NCBI RefSeq assembly: GCF_000513115.1
Contig: NZ_BAUU01000001.1
Location: 124,001 to 188,000 of the forward strand
DNA from: Halalkalibacter hemicellulosilyticusJCM 9152
GTDB lineage: Bacteria; Bacillota; Bacilli; Bacillales; Bacillaceae_D
Direction: 5' to 3'
Length of the DNA: 64,000 nt
Shown here: one piece after another, positions 17,962 through 28,631 of the stretch
How the letters are laid out: each line of letters begins with the position of its first letter
How positions within the stretch are numbered: the first letter of the stretch is position 1
Position numbers and translations under genes: made by a program
Notes under the pieces: generated by a model
What the model was told of the DNA's origin: nothing
The model's database searches: none
Seen by the model: the letters and a program-made list of their open reading frames with translations, nothing else

Positions 17962-18945
17962 TTATTCAACAGTCAAGCTAGATAATACATCATCAATGAT
18001 TTGCTCATTAGCGATTGGACCTGAATAGAGCCAGCTTGTATCAGGTGAAAATTCGTATACTTGGTTTTGTTGGACTGCAGGGATGTTTTGCCATAATGGA
18101 TCGTCGAGCATTTCAGAACCATCGCTACTATCACTATTAATTAAAAACAGATGATCAGCATCAAGCTCTACTAATTCTTCTAATGAAATAGCCGACCAGT
18201 TTCCAGTAGCCGATTCTGAAACTTTCTCAACTGTTGCTGGAATGGTAATCCTGAGATCATCATATAAGACGGCGCCACTTGATACATGTTTGCTCACAAT
18301 AAAAAATTGACTGTTTGTGAGCCAAAGTGCAGCTGCTGAATCTGTTCCAATTTGATCAGATAATTGCTCTGCTGCTTTTTGTGCCTTTTCTTCATACGCT
18401 TCTAATGTTGCTGTAGCTTCTTCCTCACGATTCAACACGTCCCCAAGTTGAGTAAGTGTTTCGCGCCAGTTGTCATTTGTTGCCTCCGCGACAACATAGG
18501 TAGGTGCAATTCTAGCATACTGCTCATATTTCCCTTCAGATACTAAATCGGCTGAACTCATAATTAGTAAATCAGGAGCGAAGCTTGTTACGGCTTCAAA
18601 AGGTAAATCAAAAGGAATAGGTTCAACCTCTGTTAAATAGTCTTGTAAGTAATTCTGTACTCCTTCACCATCATGGATAGACCATTGTGCAATAGGTGTT
18701 ACCCCTAAAGCCACGAGATGATCTTCTAAGTAAGAAGCAATAATGCGTTCGGGGTTAGCAGGTATGTCCACCTCATTTCCAAGCGCATCTGTTAATACAT
18801 AGTCGTTTGCTGAAGTTTCTTGATCTGCATCCGATGTCGGTTCTTCCTCAGAAGCCTGTTGTTCATTAGCTTCACTACACGCTGAAAGCATGATGAATAA
18901 AGATAACATAGCTAATAGTGATGTAATTCTGTGTTTCTTGCTCAT
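17962..18945 (-). CDS. Iron-siderophore ABC transporter substrate-binding lipoprotein
   Basis: 327-residue class III (FhuD/FecB-type) binding protein. Signal peptide with lipobox LSAC (Cys23), an acidic low-complexity linker (EQQASEEEPTSDADQETS), then the typical domain start VLTDALGNEVDIPANPERIIASYLEDHLVALGV and the DLLIMSSADLVSEGKYEQYARIAPTYVV hinge region. It delivers a ferric siderophore to the divergently encoded permeases at 19103 and 20156. A Fur box lies in the divergent region. Ligand class not determinable. Confidence 0.88.
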   Translation of the reverse strand: MSKKHRITSLLAMLSLFIMLSACSEANEQQASEEEPTSDADQETSANDYVLTDALGNEVDIPANPERIIASYLEDHLVALGVTPIAQWSIHDGEGVQNYLQDYLTEVEPIPFDLPFEAVTSFAPDLLIMSSADLVSEGKYEQYARIAPTYVVAEATNDNWRETLTQLGDVLNREEEATATLEAYEEKAQKAAEQLSDQIGTDSAAALWLTNSQFFIVSKHVSSGAVLYDDLRITIPATVEKVSESATGNWSAISLEELVELDADHLFLINSDSSDGSEMLDDPLWQNIPAVQQNQVYEFSPDTSWLYSGPIANEQIIDDVLSSLTVE

Positions 18946-19018
18946 TGTATGATTCCCCCTCTATCCAAATGATCCTATTCAACTCTTTATTTTATTTTCA
19001 TATATTTACAAGCTGTTG

Positions 19019-19047
19019 TTGATTTTATAGATGTAAATTACTATACT
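19019..19047 (+). promoter_or_regulatory. Promoter of the siderophore permease genes
   Basis: TTGATT (19019-19024), 17-bp spacer, TATACT (19042-19047). The Fur box begins 9 bp after the -10, over the expected start site. Confidence 0.65.
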
Positions 19048-19055
19048 TTAAATAT

Positions 19056-19076
19056 TGAAAATAATTCTCATTATCA
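19056..19076. promoter_or_regulatory. Fur box
   Basis: 21-bp site. On the - strand it reads TGATAATGAGAAT followed by TATTTTCA, close to the overlapping 7-1-7 Fur consensus. It sits at the transcription start of the downstream promoter and in the region shared with the divergent binding-protein gene, so low iron should derepress both. Confidence 0.8.
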
Positions 19077-19102
19077 TAAACTTATATAAAGGATGCGTCA
19101 AG

Positions 19103-20156
19103 ATGGAAATAAAGGATCGTAAATCGGAGCTTTCCCCAAGTGAAGAAGTTAAGAATTTAAAGACTCGACCTGTCTTCGCTGTATGTATATTAATAGTTGG
19201 TGCCATTGCTCTCGTTTTTGGTATAGCTGTATCAATATCATTCGGTGCGGCTAGTATTGATTTGAAAACGGTTTGGACAGGGGTTTTTCAGTTTAATCCT
19301 GATTTGACGGAGCACCAGATTATTCAAGAATTACGATTGCCACGAGCAATAGCAGCTGGATTAGTTGGAGCTTTTTTAGCTGTTTCTGGTGCTATTATGC
19401 AAGGGATGACACGGAATCCGTTAGCCTCTCCAAGTATTATGGGGGTAACAGCTGGTTCTGCATTTATGATTGCCATTGCGTTTGCTTTTTTCCCAGCGAC
19501 TTCCTATCTCGGTTTAATGATTTGGTCGTTTATTGGAGCAGTTGGGGGCTGGGCTTGTTTTTACAATTGGAAGCCTCTCAAGAAGTGGGCTAACACCTGT
19601 TAAGCTAGCATTAGCTGGTGCAGCTGTATCGGCGCTATTAAGCTCGATCTCCTCTATGATTGCGATTCATTTCCATGTTGCCCAGGATATTAGCTTTTGG
19701 TATGCCGGTGGGGTTGCTGGTGTGCGCTGGTTCAGTGTTCAACTCCTCATTCCGGTTGCGCTCGTTGGTATTACTCTTGCAATTATTCTATCACGTTCGA
19801 TAACGGTTTTAAGTTTAGGCGAAGATGTAGCAAAGGGGTTAGGACAACGAACGAGACTAGTAAAAGTGTTGGGGACAATTGTTGTTTTACTTTTAACCGG
19901 TGCAGCGGTGTCAGTTGCTGGGACAATTGGATTTATAGGACTAGTCATCCCACACATCACTCGTTTCTTAGTAGGAGTTGATTATCGCTGGATTATTCCT
20001 TGCTCAGCTTTATTAGGGGCTTTGCTTTTAGTACTTGCAGATTTAGGAGCGCGCATGGTGAATCCACCTTTTGAAACACCAGTAGGAGCGATTACGGCGC
20101 TCATTGGTGTGCCTTTTTTCTTTTACCTCGCTCGACGTGAAGGGAGGGGGATGTAA
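19103..20156 (+). CDS. FecCD-family siderophore permease 1 (frameshifted)
   Basis: About 350-residue iron-siderophore permease with some nine to ten membrane segments. Family motifs are visible: LRLPRAIAAGLVGAFLAVSGAIMQGMTRNPLASPSIMGVTAGSAF, LGEDVAKGLG and GTIGFIGLVIPHITRFLVGVDYRW. ATG 19103 is chosen (AAAGGA 9 nt upstream) because the longer TTG start at 19055 lies inside the Fur box. The frame is lost in the G-run 19544-19548; removing one G gives ..FIGAVGAGLVFTIGSLSRSGLTP. It is the only break in the window that needs a base removed rather than added. The downstream partner begins at its stop. Confidence 0.88.
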
Positions 20157-21174
20157 TGAAGAGAAATCATATGAAAGAAAAGAGACCTGCTCTTATTATG
20201 ATTCTTCTAATATGTTTCATAGTGATTTGCTTTTTTGTTAGTTTGAACTTAGGTTACATTAAAATAGGACCGGTTGATGTGATCAAAACATTATTCGGAT
20301 CAGGTACTGAAAATAATCAGCTCGTATTGTTCGAATTTCGCTTGCCAAGAATGGTTATTGCTCTGCTTATTGGTGCAGGTTTAGGTGTGGCAGGTGCTAT
20401 CTTACAAGGTGTATCACAGAACGGTTTAGCGGACCCAGGGATTCTAGGAATTAATGCTGGTGCAGGGTTAGCTGTTGTTCTTTTTATTTTCTTTTTTCAA
20501 GGCTCTGTTTCAGGACTAGGTACGTTTTCCATTTTTGTGATGCCGATTGCAGCTTTACTCGGTGGATTGTTAGCAGCGTTTCTCATTTACACCCTTGCCT
20601 GGAAACAAGGCGTAACAACTGTTAGACTCATTCTTGTCGGAATTGGTGTAAATGCGGCATTTGGTGCGGCACTTCTTATTGTTCAATTAAAGATGAACCC
20701 ACAAGACTTTATGCAAGCAACGATTTGGCTTTCAGGCAGTATTTGGGGAGCGAATTGGACGTTTGTATTAACGATTTTACCTTGGATTCTCATTTTAATA
20801 CCAATCGTTATTTACAAAGCACGATACTTGAATGTTCTATCATTAGGGGATCAAGTGGCAACGGGACTCGGGCTGATGTTGAAAAGGAAAGAAGAATACT
20901 ATTAATTCTTTCTGTCGCTTTAGCGGGCTCTTGCGTAGCGGTTGGTGGTGGAATTTCTTTCTTAGGTCTTGTCGCACCGCATTTAGCTCGTAGGCTTGTC
21001 GGACAGAAGTATCATGTTCTCATCCCGACAACGGCACTAATGGGAGCTCTGCTTTTATTAGTGGCTGATACGATAGGACGTAATGCTCTAGCGCCTTCTG
21101 AAATACCAGTTGGGCTGGTTGTATCGGCTTTAGGAGCCCCTTATTTTATTTATTTGTTGATTAAGGTGGATTAG
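20156..21174 (+). CDS. FecCD-family siderophore permease 2 (frameshifted)
   Basis: Second permease, about 339 residues when repaired, forming the heterodimer with the preceding gene. Motifs: FRLPRMVIALLIGAGLGVAGAILQGVSQNGLADPGILGINAGAG and ISFLGLVAPHLARRLVGQKYHVLIP. The frame is lost near 20870; one extra G in TCGGGCT restores ..SLGDQVATGLGADVEKERRILLILSVALAG. No ATPase gene follows, so a YusV-like shared ATPase encoded elsewhere is implied. The operon ends at the terminator at 21268. Confidence 0.88.
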
Positions 21175-21267
21175 GAAGTTATTTCTTCATGTATACAGAG
21201 TTTTAATGAGTGTTTTACTGAAAGTGCAAAGCTTTAGTGTGAATAACTGTAAGAGATAATTGAAGAC

Positions 21268-21313
21268 AAAGGCAGAGGTGATGATGACAATTATTTCCTC
21301 TGCCTTTCTTTTT
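21268..21313 (+). terminator. Terminator of the siderophore permease operon
   Basis: AAAGGCAGAGG (21268-21278) pairs perfectly with CCTCTGCCTTT (21297-21307), followed by a T-rich tract to 21313. Confidence 0.9.
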
Positions 21314-21481
21314 ACCCAAATTGTATTCCCTGACAGTTTTTTTTGTAGAAAAAATATATTATTTTCACATAGGTCTATTAATAGTCAGCTATATTTCTAT
21401 AAAAAATGATAGTTAATGAAGAATATCCTACTAATCTGAGAATTGTCTCCTTAAAAATAATGATAAAAAATGATAATTTTA

Positions 21482-21495
21482 TGAAAGCGTTTCCT
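21482..21495. promoter_or_regulatory. CcpA cre site upstream of secreted rhamnosidase
   Basis: TGAAAGCGTTTCCT matches the cre consensus TGWAARCGYTWNCW at every position. It lies 65 bp before the start codon, consistent with catabolite repression of the secreted rhamnosidase. Confidence 0.75.
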
Positions 21496-21559
21496 TTTAG
21501 TTGAGGAAGGAGGTTGTTATTAGGAATGGAAGCGAAAAAAGCGAAATAAAAGGAGGAAC

Positions 21560-24500
21560 ATGATGAGTAATCGTCGATCCAAGTTACTCAAGCGTTGTTT
21601 GATCATTGTTACTACTTTTTTATTGGTGATTCCTGCATCAGTTTTTAATACGGGATTATCAATCCAATCTAATGATTCATCAAGTGTGATGGCAGCAAGC
21701 AATCAGACATATATAAATAATTTAAGGGTTGAATACCAGAACAACCCTATCGGAATGGATATAGAGAATCCCCGCTTTAGTTGGGAGATAGCTTCAGGAG
21801 TTCGTGGACAACAGCAAACAGCGTATAGGATATTAGTAGCTACGAGCACTGATAACTTAACTCCTGAAAGTGCAGATGTTTGGGATAGTGGAAAAGTCGA
21901 GTCGAATGAGTCGGTTGCCGTTCAATATGAAGGAGACGCGTTTCAAGCTTCGACACGCTATTATTGGAAAGTTGCGGTATGGGATAAAGATGGAGACATG
22001 ATTGAATCATCAGAGGACTCCTTCTTTGAGACGGGCCTATTGAGCACGGATGGAGTAGAAGGCTGGGATGGTGCCCAATGGATTGCTTTAGATGCAACTG
22101 AAGAAAATGGAGCACCTATGCTACGTAAGGAAGCATCATTAAATGGAGAGGTAGAAAGTGCACGTTTGTATATTACTGCATTAGGTGTTTATGACGCATA
22201 TATAAATGGTGAAAAGTTAGGAGTTTTAACTGAAGAAGGAGATACATCCTATGAACTGTTGGCACCAGGGTGGACTTCCTATGATAAAGAAATTAATTAT
22301 ATGACCTATGATGTGACACATTATTTAGAAGGTGAGGAAAATGTTACTATTGGGGCGATGCTAGGGAATGGTTGGTATAACAGTAGGATTTCCTCAGGTG
22401 GAGCACCTTATTATAGTAATTCAGGTAATGACCTGGCCCTATTTGCTAAAATGCTAATTACGTATACAGATGGATCAACTGAAAGTATCGTAACAGATAC
22501 AACTTCTGGATGGAAAGGAACAAATGATAGTCCCTATATATTGGATGATATTTACGACGGTGAAATTTACGATGCAACGAAAGAAATTAATGGGTGGAAT
22601 GAAACTGGATTTGATGATTCTGAGTGGGATGATGTAAAAGAGCATGGCTATACAGAACAATTTCCGAACGCTATCGTTACGTCTTATAATGGAAAAACAG
22701 CACAAATTGTAGATGAACTTGATCAATATCCAATTTCAGTTACTACGTATGATTCTATTGTTAATCAAGAGTCTAGTAGAAATGAAAGAGGAGAAATTGA
22801 CATTGTTCCGGAGAAATCAGAGAGCGATCCAGAACGAGCTAAAGAGTTTGCACCATCTATTACAGAGGGTGAAACGGTCATATATGATCTTGGACAAAAT
22901 ATGGTAGGTGTCCCTAATATTAATGTGAACGGAGAAGAAGGTACAGAGATTAGAATACGATTCGCTGAAATGTTAAATGATGATAGTAATGGGGCTGACG
23001 GACCAGAAGGCTCAATCTATGTTGCTAACCTTAGGGGAGCTCAAGCAAGCGCCTATTATACATTAAACGGTGATGAGGAAGGCGAATCTTACCAAACTTC
23101 TCTTTCTTTTTATGGTTTTAGATATGTAGAAGTAACGGTTTTAACGGAAGGAGCTTCTGTTGAAATTGGGAATTTAACAGGTAAAGTTGCTACCTCTGCT
23201 GTTGATGTTACGGGTTCATTAGTGACATCTGATCAAGATGTGAATCAACTAATTAGTAATATTGAATGGGGTCAACGTGGTAATTATTTGTGGATACCTA
23301 TGGACTGCCCACAAAGGAATGAGCGTGCAGGTTGGTTAGGAGATGTACAATTATTTGCAAAAACGGGGTTCTACAACATGGATACTATTAACTTCATGGA
23401 ACACTTTACTGATAATATGATTAATGCCCAATACGACAATGGTTCATATCCAGTAACAGTTCCACGTTCTCGTTACAGTAGGAATACATCACCAGACTCT
23501 GGTTGGTCAGATGCAGGAGTTATTGTTCCATGGACTCATTGGCAAATGACAGGAGATACGACGTTAATTGAAAGAGCATACGAAAGTATGGAAGAGTACA
23601 TGGATTTGTTATATTCAATGACAGGCGATACTTATCGAGGGCCGGGCAGTACGTATGGGGATTGGTTGTCATTCCAAAGACCTGATGTTAGTGCCATGTC
23701 GGGATCTAATCACTATTTACTTAGTGATGCTTTCTACGCATATGATGCTATGCTTATGGCTGAGATGGCAGAAGTTCTTGGTTATTCAGAAGATGTTGAA
23801 AAATATAAGACATTATTTGAAAATATTAAGGTAGCCTTTATCGAAAACTATATTGTTATAGATGAAGGAAATTTAACATTGTTAGCAGGTAGTAGAACAA
23901 CTGGAAACTTATCGAACCCTGGTGAGGACAATGCTCAAACGTCTTTGTTATGGGCATTGAAACTAGGGCTTTATGAAAATGAAGAACAAAAGCAACAGAT
24001 GGTTGATTTATTGGTAGCTAATATACAAAATACCGATGAATACAAGGCTGCTAATCCAGATAGTGCTAGAGTGGAATTTGCGGAAAATACTTTATCTGTT
24101 GGATTCTTAGGAATAAATGTTTTAGGACCTGTGTTAAGTGAAGTTGGACATTCTGACCTAGCGTATACTCTCCTTCTACAGGATGAAATGCCTTCATGGT
24201 TATATTCAGTCAAGAGCGGAGCAACAACTATATGGGAAAGGTGGAATTCTTACTCCGTAGAAGATGGATTTGGACCAGCCAGTATGAATTCCTTTAACCA
24301 TTTTGCATACGGTGCTATTGGTGAATGGATGTACAGTGATATGCTTGGGATTTCTAATGACCCAAGCAACCCAGGATTTAAACATACTATTCTGAAGCCA
24401 ACTGTAGATACCTATAACCGAATTGATTGGGTGAAAGGTTCATATGACTCGGTATATGGAACAATAGAAAGCGAATGGACAAATCAAGGGAATACGGTTA

Positions 24501-24949
24501 TTTATAAAACAACAGTTCCAGCAAATACGACAGCTACTCTTTATCTAGAAGCCGTTTCAGAAAACATGGTGCTTGAAGGAGATGTGTTAGCATCGAATGC
24601 AGAAGGTGTAGAATTCATTAAATTTGAGGATGGAAGAGCTGTATTTGAACTTCAATCAGGTAGCTATGAATTCCATTCTGTCATTAACGGTGAGGAAATT
24701 AAATCTATTGAATTGTTGAAAGGATTACTAGAAAGCTATATTGACTCTAGTGAAGTAACAAAACCACTTTCAAGACAATTAACAAACAGCTTAAATCAAG
24801 TACAGCACCATCTTAATCGAGGTGCATATAAACAAGCAGAGCATCACTTGAATAACTTCTTAAAACATTTAAATAATAAAGACGAACTATCTGAGACTGT
24901 AAAAGCTCATTTGTTAATTGGTGCACGATCACTTGAGGTCTTTTGGTAA
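21560..24949 (+). CDS. Secreted alpha-L-rhamnosidase (GH78) with C-terminal FIMAH-like domain
   Basis: 1129-residue extracellular GH78 enzyme releasing terminal alpha-L-rhamnose. A signal peptide ends near residue 48 (VMAASN). It is followed by the rhamnosidase N-terminal beta domains (NNLRVEYQNNPIGMDIENPRFSWEI), the beta-sandwich with GWTSYDKEINYMTYDVT, the (alpha/alpha)6 catalytic barrel with the MDCPQRNERAGWLGDVQLF motif (Glu of QRNER as general acid), and the C-terminal beta domain (GFKHTILKP). The last about 80 residues (LLKGLLESYIDSSEVTKPL..HHLNNFLKHLNNK) resemble a FIMAH domain. AAAGGAGGA precedes tandem ATGs 21560/21563. Its cytosolic counterpart is the convergent gene. Confidence 0.9.
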   Translation: MMSNRRSKLLKRCLIIVTTFLLVIPASVFNTGLSIQSNDSSSVMAASNQTYINNLRVEYQNNPIGMDIENPRFSWEIASGVRGQQQTAYRILVATSTDNLTPESADVWDSGKVESNESVAVQYEGDAFQASTRYYWKVAVWDKDGDMIESSEDSFFETGLLSTDGVEGWDGAQWIALDATEENGAPMLRKEASLNGEVESARLYITALGVYDAYINGEKLGVLTEEGDTSYELLAPGWTSYDKEINYMTYDVTHYLEGEENVTIGAMLGNGWYNSRISSGGAPYYSNSGNDLALFAKMLITYTDGSTESIVTDTTSGWKGTNDSPYILDDIYDGEIYDATKEINGWNETGFDDSEWDDVKEHGYTEQFPNAIVTSYNGKTAQIVDELDQYPISVTTYDSIVNQESSRNERGEIDIVPEKSESDPERAKEFAPSITEGETVIYDLGQNMVGVPNINVNGEEGTEIRIRFAEMLNDDSNGADGPEGSIYVANLRGAQASAYYTLNGDEEGESYQTSLSFYGFRYVEVTVLTEGASVEIGNLTGKVATSAVDVTGSLVTSDQDVNQLISNIEWGQRGNYLWIPMDCPQRNERAGWLGDVQLFAKTGFYNMDTINFMEHFTDNMINAQYDNGSYPVTVPRSRYSRNTSPDSGWSDAGVIVPWTHWQMTGDTTLIERAYESMEEYMDLLYSMTGDTYRGPGSTYGDWLSFQRPDVSAMSGSNHYLLSDAFYAYDAMLMAEMAEVLGYSEDVEKYKTLFENIKVAFIENYIVIDEGNLTLLAGSRTTGNLSNPGEDNAQTSLLWALKLGLYENEEQKQQMVDLLVANIQNTDEYKAANPDSARVEFAENTLSVGFLGINVLGPVLSEVGHSDLAYTLLLQDEMPSWLYSVKSGATTIWERWNSYSVEDGFGPASMNSFNHFAYGAIGEWMYSDMLGISNDPSNPGFKHTILKPTVDTYNRIDWVKGSYDSVYGTIESEWTNQGNTVIYKTTVPANTTATLYLEAVSENMVLEGDVLASNAEGVEFIKFEDGRAVFELQSGSYEFHSVINGEEIKSIELLKGLLESYIDSSEVTKPLSRQLTNSLNQVQHHLNRGAYKQAEHHLNNFLKHLNNKDELSETVKAHLLIGARSLEVFW

Positions 24950-25002
24950 AATGAAAGAGACATTGCATGACTAAAAGAGGTCGGGGATAATTTTGTAAAT
25001 GA

Positions 25003-25045
25003 AAAAGTGGCACACACCTTAATTCATTGGGTGAGTGCCACTTTT
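25003..25045. terminator. Bidirectional terminator between the two GH78 genes
   Basis: AAAAGTGGCAC (25003-25013) pairs with GTGCCACTTTT (25035-25045), with an inner CACC/GGGTG stem. A and T flanks serve both convergent transcripts. Confidence 0.85.
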
Positions 25046-25089
25046 ATTATTACACTATGTTTCTAAGGGTACCGTTTGAAAACGTTAAG

Positions 25090-27740
25090 TTATAGGCTCG
25101 TTACTATTTCATAGGTTCCAGAACCAACTGTGACCACGGTGTCTTTTCCTTGATTAGTTACTAAAAGCACTCCTTCTATATTTTCTGGATTTTGTTGGTC
25201 TATTTTTATATGGTCACGGTCTACATTTAATAGATGAATGCTTGCTGTCGTATTGACTGGAATCGTAACTTCTAATTCTATGCCAGTGTTTGTTTTTTTC
25301 CATGCACTGCGAATCTGACCATACATTGACTCTAATTTTGCTTCGACATAGTCTAGCCCATCACCGGTGTAAGGCTTAATCATAAATTTCTTAAATCCAG
25401 GTATTTGTTCATCAAGTTCAAGGCCGGCTACTTTACGATATAACCAATCACCAATTGCACCATATGCATAGTGATTAAATGAGTTCATATTTGTGCTCCA
25501 AAACGAACCGTCTTCTTTAATTCCATCCCAATGCTCCCAAATGGTTGTGGCCCCTTTAGTGACTTGATATAGCCAAGAAGGATAATCTTGTTGGAACAAT
25601 AGTTTATAAGCAGCGTCATTCATACCATTTTCTGTTAACACATGATTGAGGTAAGGAGTACCGACAAATCCAGTTGTTAAATGATGATCGCTTTCTTCTA
25701 ACAATTCTTGTAGCTTGCAAACGGCGCGTTCTTTTCCTTTGTTATCCACTAAGTCAAACATTAATGCTAACAACTGTGCCGTCTGCGTCGGAACAGCTAG
25801 TCTACCATTTGGCGTGACATATTCATTTGTAAACGCTTTAATAATATGATCTTCAAGACTAGAAAAATAGTGGTAATCTTCATCTTTGCCAAGTATTTTA
25901 GCCGCTTTTCGAACTAGCGATGTTGAATAAGCAAAGAAGGCAGTTGCGATATAAGGGCGATCTGTTGCCCCAATATAACTATCAGGCTTCGCATCTAATG
26001 CTAACCAATCGCCAAAGTGGAATCCTGTATTCCATAAATAAGCGTTTGTACCTTGTGATTTAATATATTCAACCCAAGCTTTCATACTATCATACTGCTC
26101 AGCGAGAATTCTTTCATCACCATAAGCGATATATAACGTCCATGGACAAATAACGGTTGCATCTCCCCATGCAGCTGATCCATAAGGTTTGTGAGTAGTC
26201 GTATCTTCAGGCTCTTTCATATCCTCAATAAGAACATTTGGAACCACAAATGGGATACTACCATCTTCTAGTTGCTCAGCTTTTAAATCACGTAACCACT
26301 TTTTGAAAAATGGAGCTACATTGGCTAAGTAACTGGCCGTTCGTATAAACATTTGTGCATCACCTGTCCAGCCTAATCGTTCATCACGTTGTGGACAGTC
26401 TGTAGGTACATCTAAGAAATTGCCCTTTAATCCCCATCTAATATTACTTTGCAACTGGTTTACTAAAGGGTCGGAACATGTGAAGTCTCCTGTAAATTCC
26501 ATATCAGAATGTAAAACAACAGCACGGAAATTAGTTAAATCTAATTGGTTATCATGAAAACCGATTAATTGTACATAGCGAAAACCTTGGAATGTAAAAT
26601 GTGGTTCAAAGGATTCTTTGTCGTCACCCTTTATAATAAATGTATTTGTTTGTTTTGCTGTTCTTAAGTTGTCGATATAAAAATTACCGTCCCCATCTAA
26701 TATTTCAGCATGTTTAATGACAAGTTTTTGACCGGCTTCACCTTCAATATCAAAAGCAACCCAACCGACTAAATTTTGCCCAAAATCAATGACAACTTCA
26801 CCATTGGGTGTTTGAATTAATTTTTGAGGTCGTACCGTTTCAATTTTTCGCACAGGTTCGTTCTCCTGGGCAACTAAAATATCTTTAGGGTGATCAATTG
26901 TTTCAACTACTTGCCAATCACTTGTTGTCGCTGTAGCATCAAACGTTTCACCGTGGTAGATTTCAGACATTTGTAGAGCGCTTGCTGTAACTTGCCAAGA
27001 ATTATTAGTTCCGATCATTTCCTCAGAGCCGTCTGTATATTCAATATGAAGCTGGGCTAACAATGCTAACCGATCGCCAAAAATATCACGAGCACCTACC
27101 CAGCCAAGGTTTCCTTTATACCAACCATTTCCTAATAATGCCGTCCATTCTATTTCTCCTGCAACTAACTTATCAGTCACATCGTATGTTTGGTATTGTA
27201 ACCTTGATTCATAATGAGTCCAACCTGGAGTGAAATAATCATCGCCAACTCTTTCACCATTTAATTTTAATTCATATAAACCTAATGCTGTTGCATATAG
27301 GCGAGCTCGAGTGACTTTCTTTGATACATGAAATGTTTTCTTAAATTCAGGACAAGGCTCTCCGTTAATTGTAATGGGGGGATGATCCAATTCGCCTGCC
27401 ATTCATTTGCAGTTAATAAGCCCATCTCGAAATAAGCAATGTCGGACCAGGAAGACATATTCGATTTTTGATCGGTTACTCTAACACGAACATAATAGCG
27501 TTTCCTTGACACTAGTTGAATGTCGGTTAAAGTAATATGGAGGTTTTTATCAGAAATAACCTCATTTGAATCCCATATAATGGACGAGAAGTCATCATCA
27601 GCTGCTATTTGTAGCTGATAGCTCATTTGTCGAACATGTCTCTCTTCAGATGTTAGTTTCCAACTAATTCTCGGTTCTAGGACATCGAGACCTACTGGAT
27701 TTTTTAGGTACTCACACCTTACATCGTAAACTTGTATCAT
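25090..27740 (-). CDS. Cytosolic alpha-L-rhamnosidase (GH78) (frameshifted)
   Basis: About 883-residue GH78 enzyme when repaired, without a signal peptide, so it should trim imported rhamno-oligosaccharides. The N-terminal domain reads YDVRCEYLKNPVGLDVLEPRISWKL, the catalytic barrel contains TDCPQRDERLGWTGDAQMF, and the C-terminus has GFKKFMIKPY. The frame is lost at the G6 run 27376-27381 (C6 on the coding strand); a seventh base joins ..NEWQANWIIPP to ITINGEPCPEFKKTF. AAAGGAGG precedes the ATG. It is the last gene of the unit that also encodes two permeases and a binding protein. Confidence 0.88.
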
Positions 27741-27767
27741 AAATTTTTTCCTCCTTTAATACTGTCA

Positions 27768-28631
27768 TTACCCTTTCACTGCTCCAGAAGTCATACCTGC
27801 AACAATCTTCTCGCTAAAGATTAAAAACAAGATGAAAGGAGGTATTGTAATTAGTAACACATTAGCAAATAGCAAATTCCAGTCTGTATTATACATACTC
27901 ATAAAGTTATATAACGTTAATTGTACAGTTGCATTTTCTGAGCCTGGGAAAAAATACAACGGATGAACGAAATCATTAAAGATTTGTACAGCATTTAAGA
28001 TAATAACGGTGGAATGAATAGGCATTAACATCGGAAAAATAATGTTAAAGAACAATCTAAAACCACCACATCCATCAATAATCGCAGCTTCATCAATATC
28101 TTTGGGAATTGTAGCAATAAAGCCTGTGTATAAAATAATAGAAAATGGAATGGAAATTGCAACCATGACCAAAATAATACCTGGAAATGTTTTGAATAGA
28201 TGAAATTGTTCTAATACCCAAATAGTAGGGACGACAGCAGGTGGAATCATTAGCCCTGCTAAAAAGGTTGAGCCGATGATACTCACTAATCTTCCCTTGC
28301 GACGGTGTAAAACAAAACCAGCCATCGAACAAATGATTAGCAAAATGAAAATAGAAGTCACTGTAATGACCGTACTATTGAAGAATGCTAAGAGCAACAT
28401 CCCATCTCTAGCGGCTAATACTTCTTGAATATTTTCAATGATACGAAATTCTGAAGGCCATGCAATCGATAGTTGAGCCGCTTCGGATCTCGTTTTCATC
28501 GCATTCACAATAATAAAATAAAATGGAATGATAAACACGCAAGCACATATTAGCACGAGAGATGATTCAACAATGATTTGAACTATATTTCGCTTTCTCT
28601 TACCATTGTTTAACTTTGATTGTCGCATCAT
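27768..28631 (-). CDS. CUT1 sugar ABC transporter permease, MalG/MsmG type
   Basis: 287-residue permease with six membrane segments, the loop EAAIIDGCGGFRLFFNIIFPM and C-terminus AGMTSGAVKG. It overlaps the preceding permease by 4 nt and lies 27 bp before the rhamnosidase, so translation is coupled. It is expected to import rhamnose-containing oligosaccharides given both flanking GH78 genes. No ATPase is in the operon. Confidence 0.92.
   Translation of the reverse strand: MMRQSKLNNGKRKRNIVQIIVESSLVLICACVFIIPFYFIIVNAMKTRSEAAQLSIAWPSEFRIIENIQEVLAARDGMLLLAFFNSTVITVTSIFILLIICSMAGFVLHRRKGRLVSIIGSTFLAGLMIPPAVVPTIWVLEQFHLFKTFPGIILVMVAISIPFSIILYTGFIATIPKDIDEAAIIDGCGGFRLFFNIIFPMLMPIHSTVIILNAVQIFNDFVHPLYFFPGSENATVQLTLYNFMSMYNTDWNLLFANVLLITIPPFILFLIFSEKIVAGMTSGAVKG

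Noticed and set aside
19055-19102. TTG start at 19055 for the first siderophore permease
   Set aside because: It would place the start codon in the Fur box and near the transcription start; ATG 19103 has a proper ribosome site.
21401-21480. AT-rich TGATAA-like elements as a second Fur box
   Set aside because: Matches to the 7-1-7 pattern are poor and the local A+T content makes chance hits likely.
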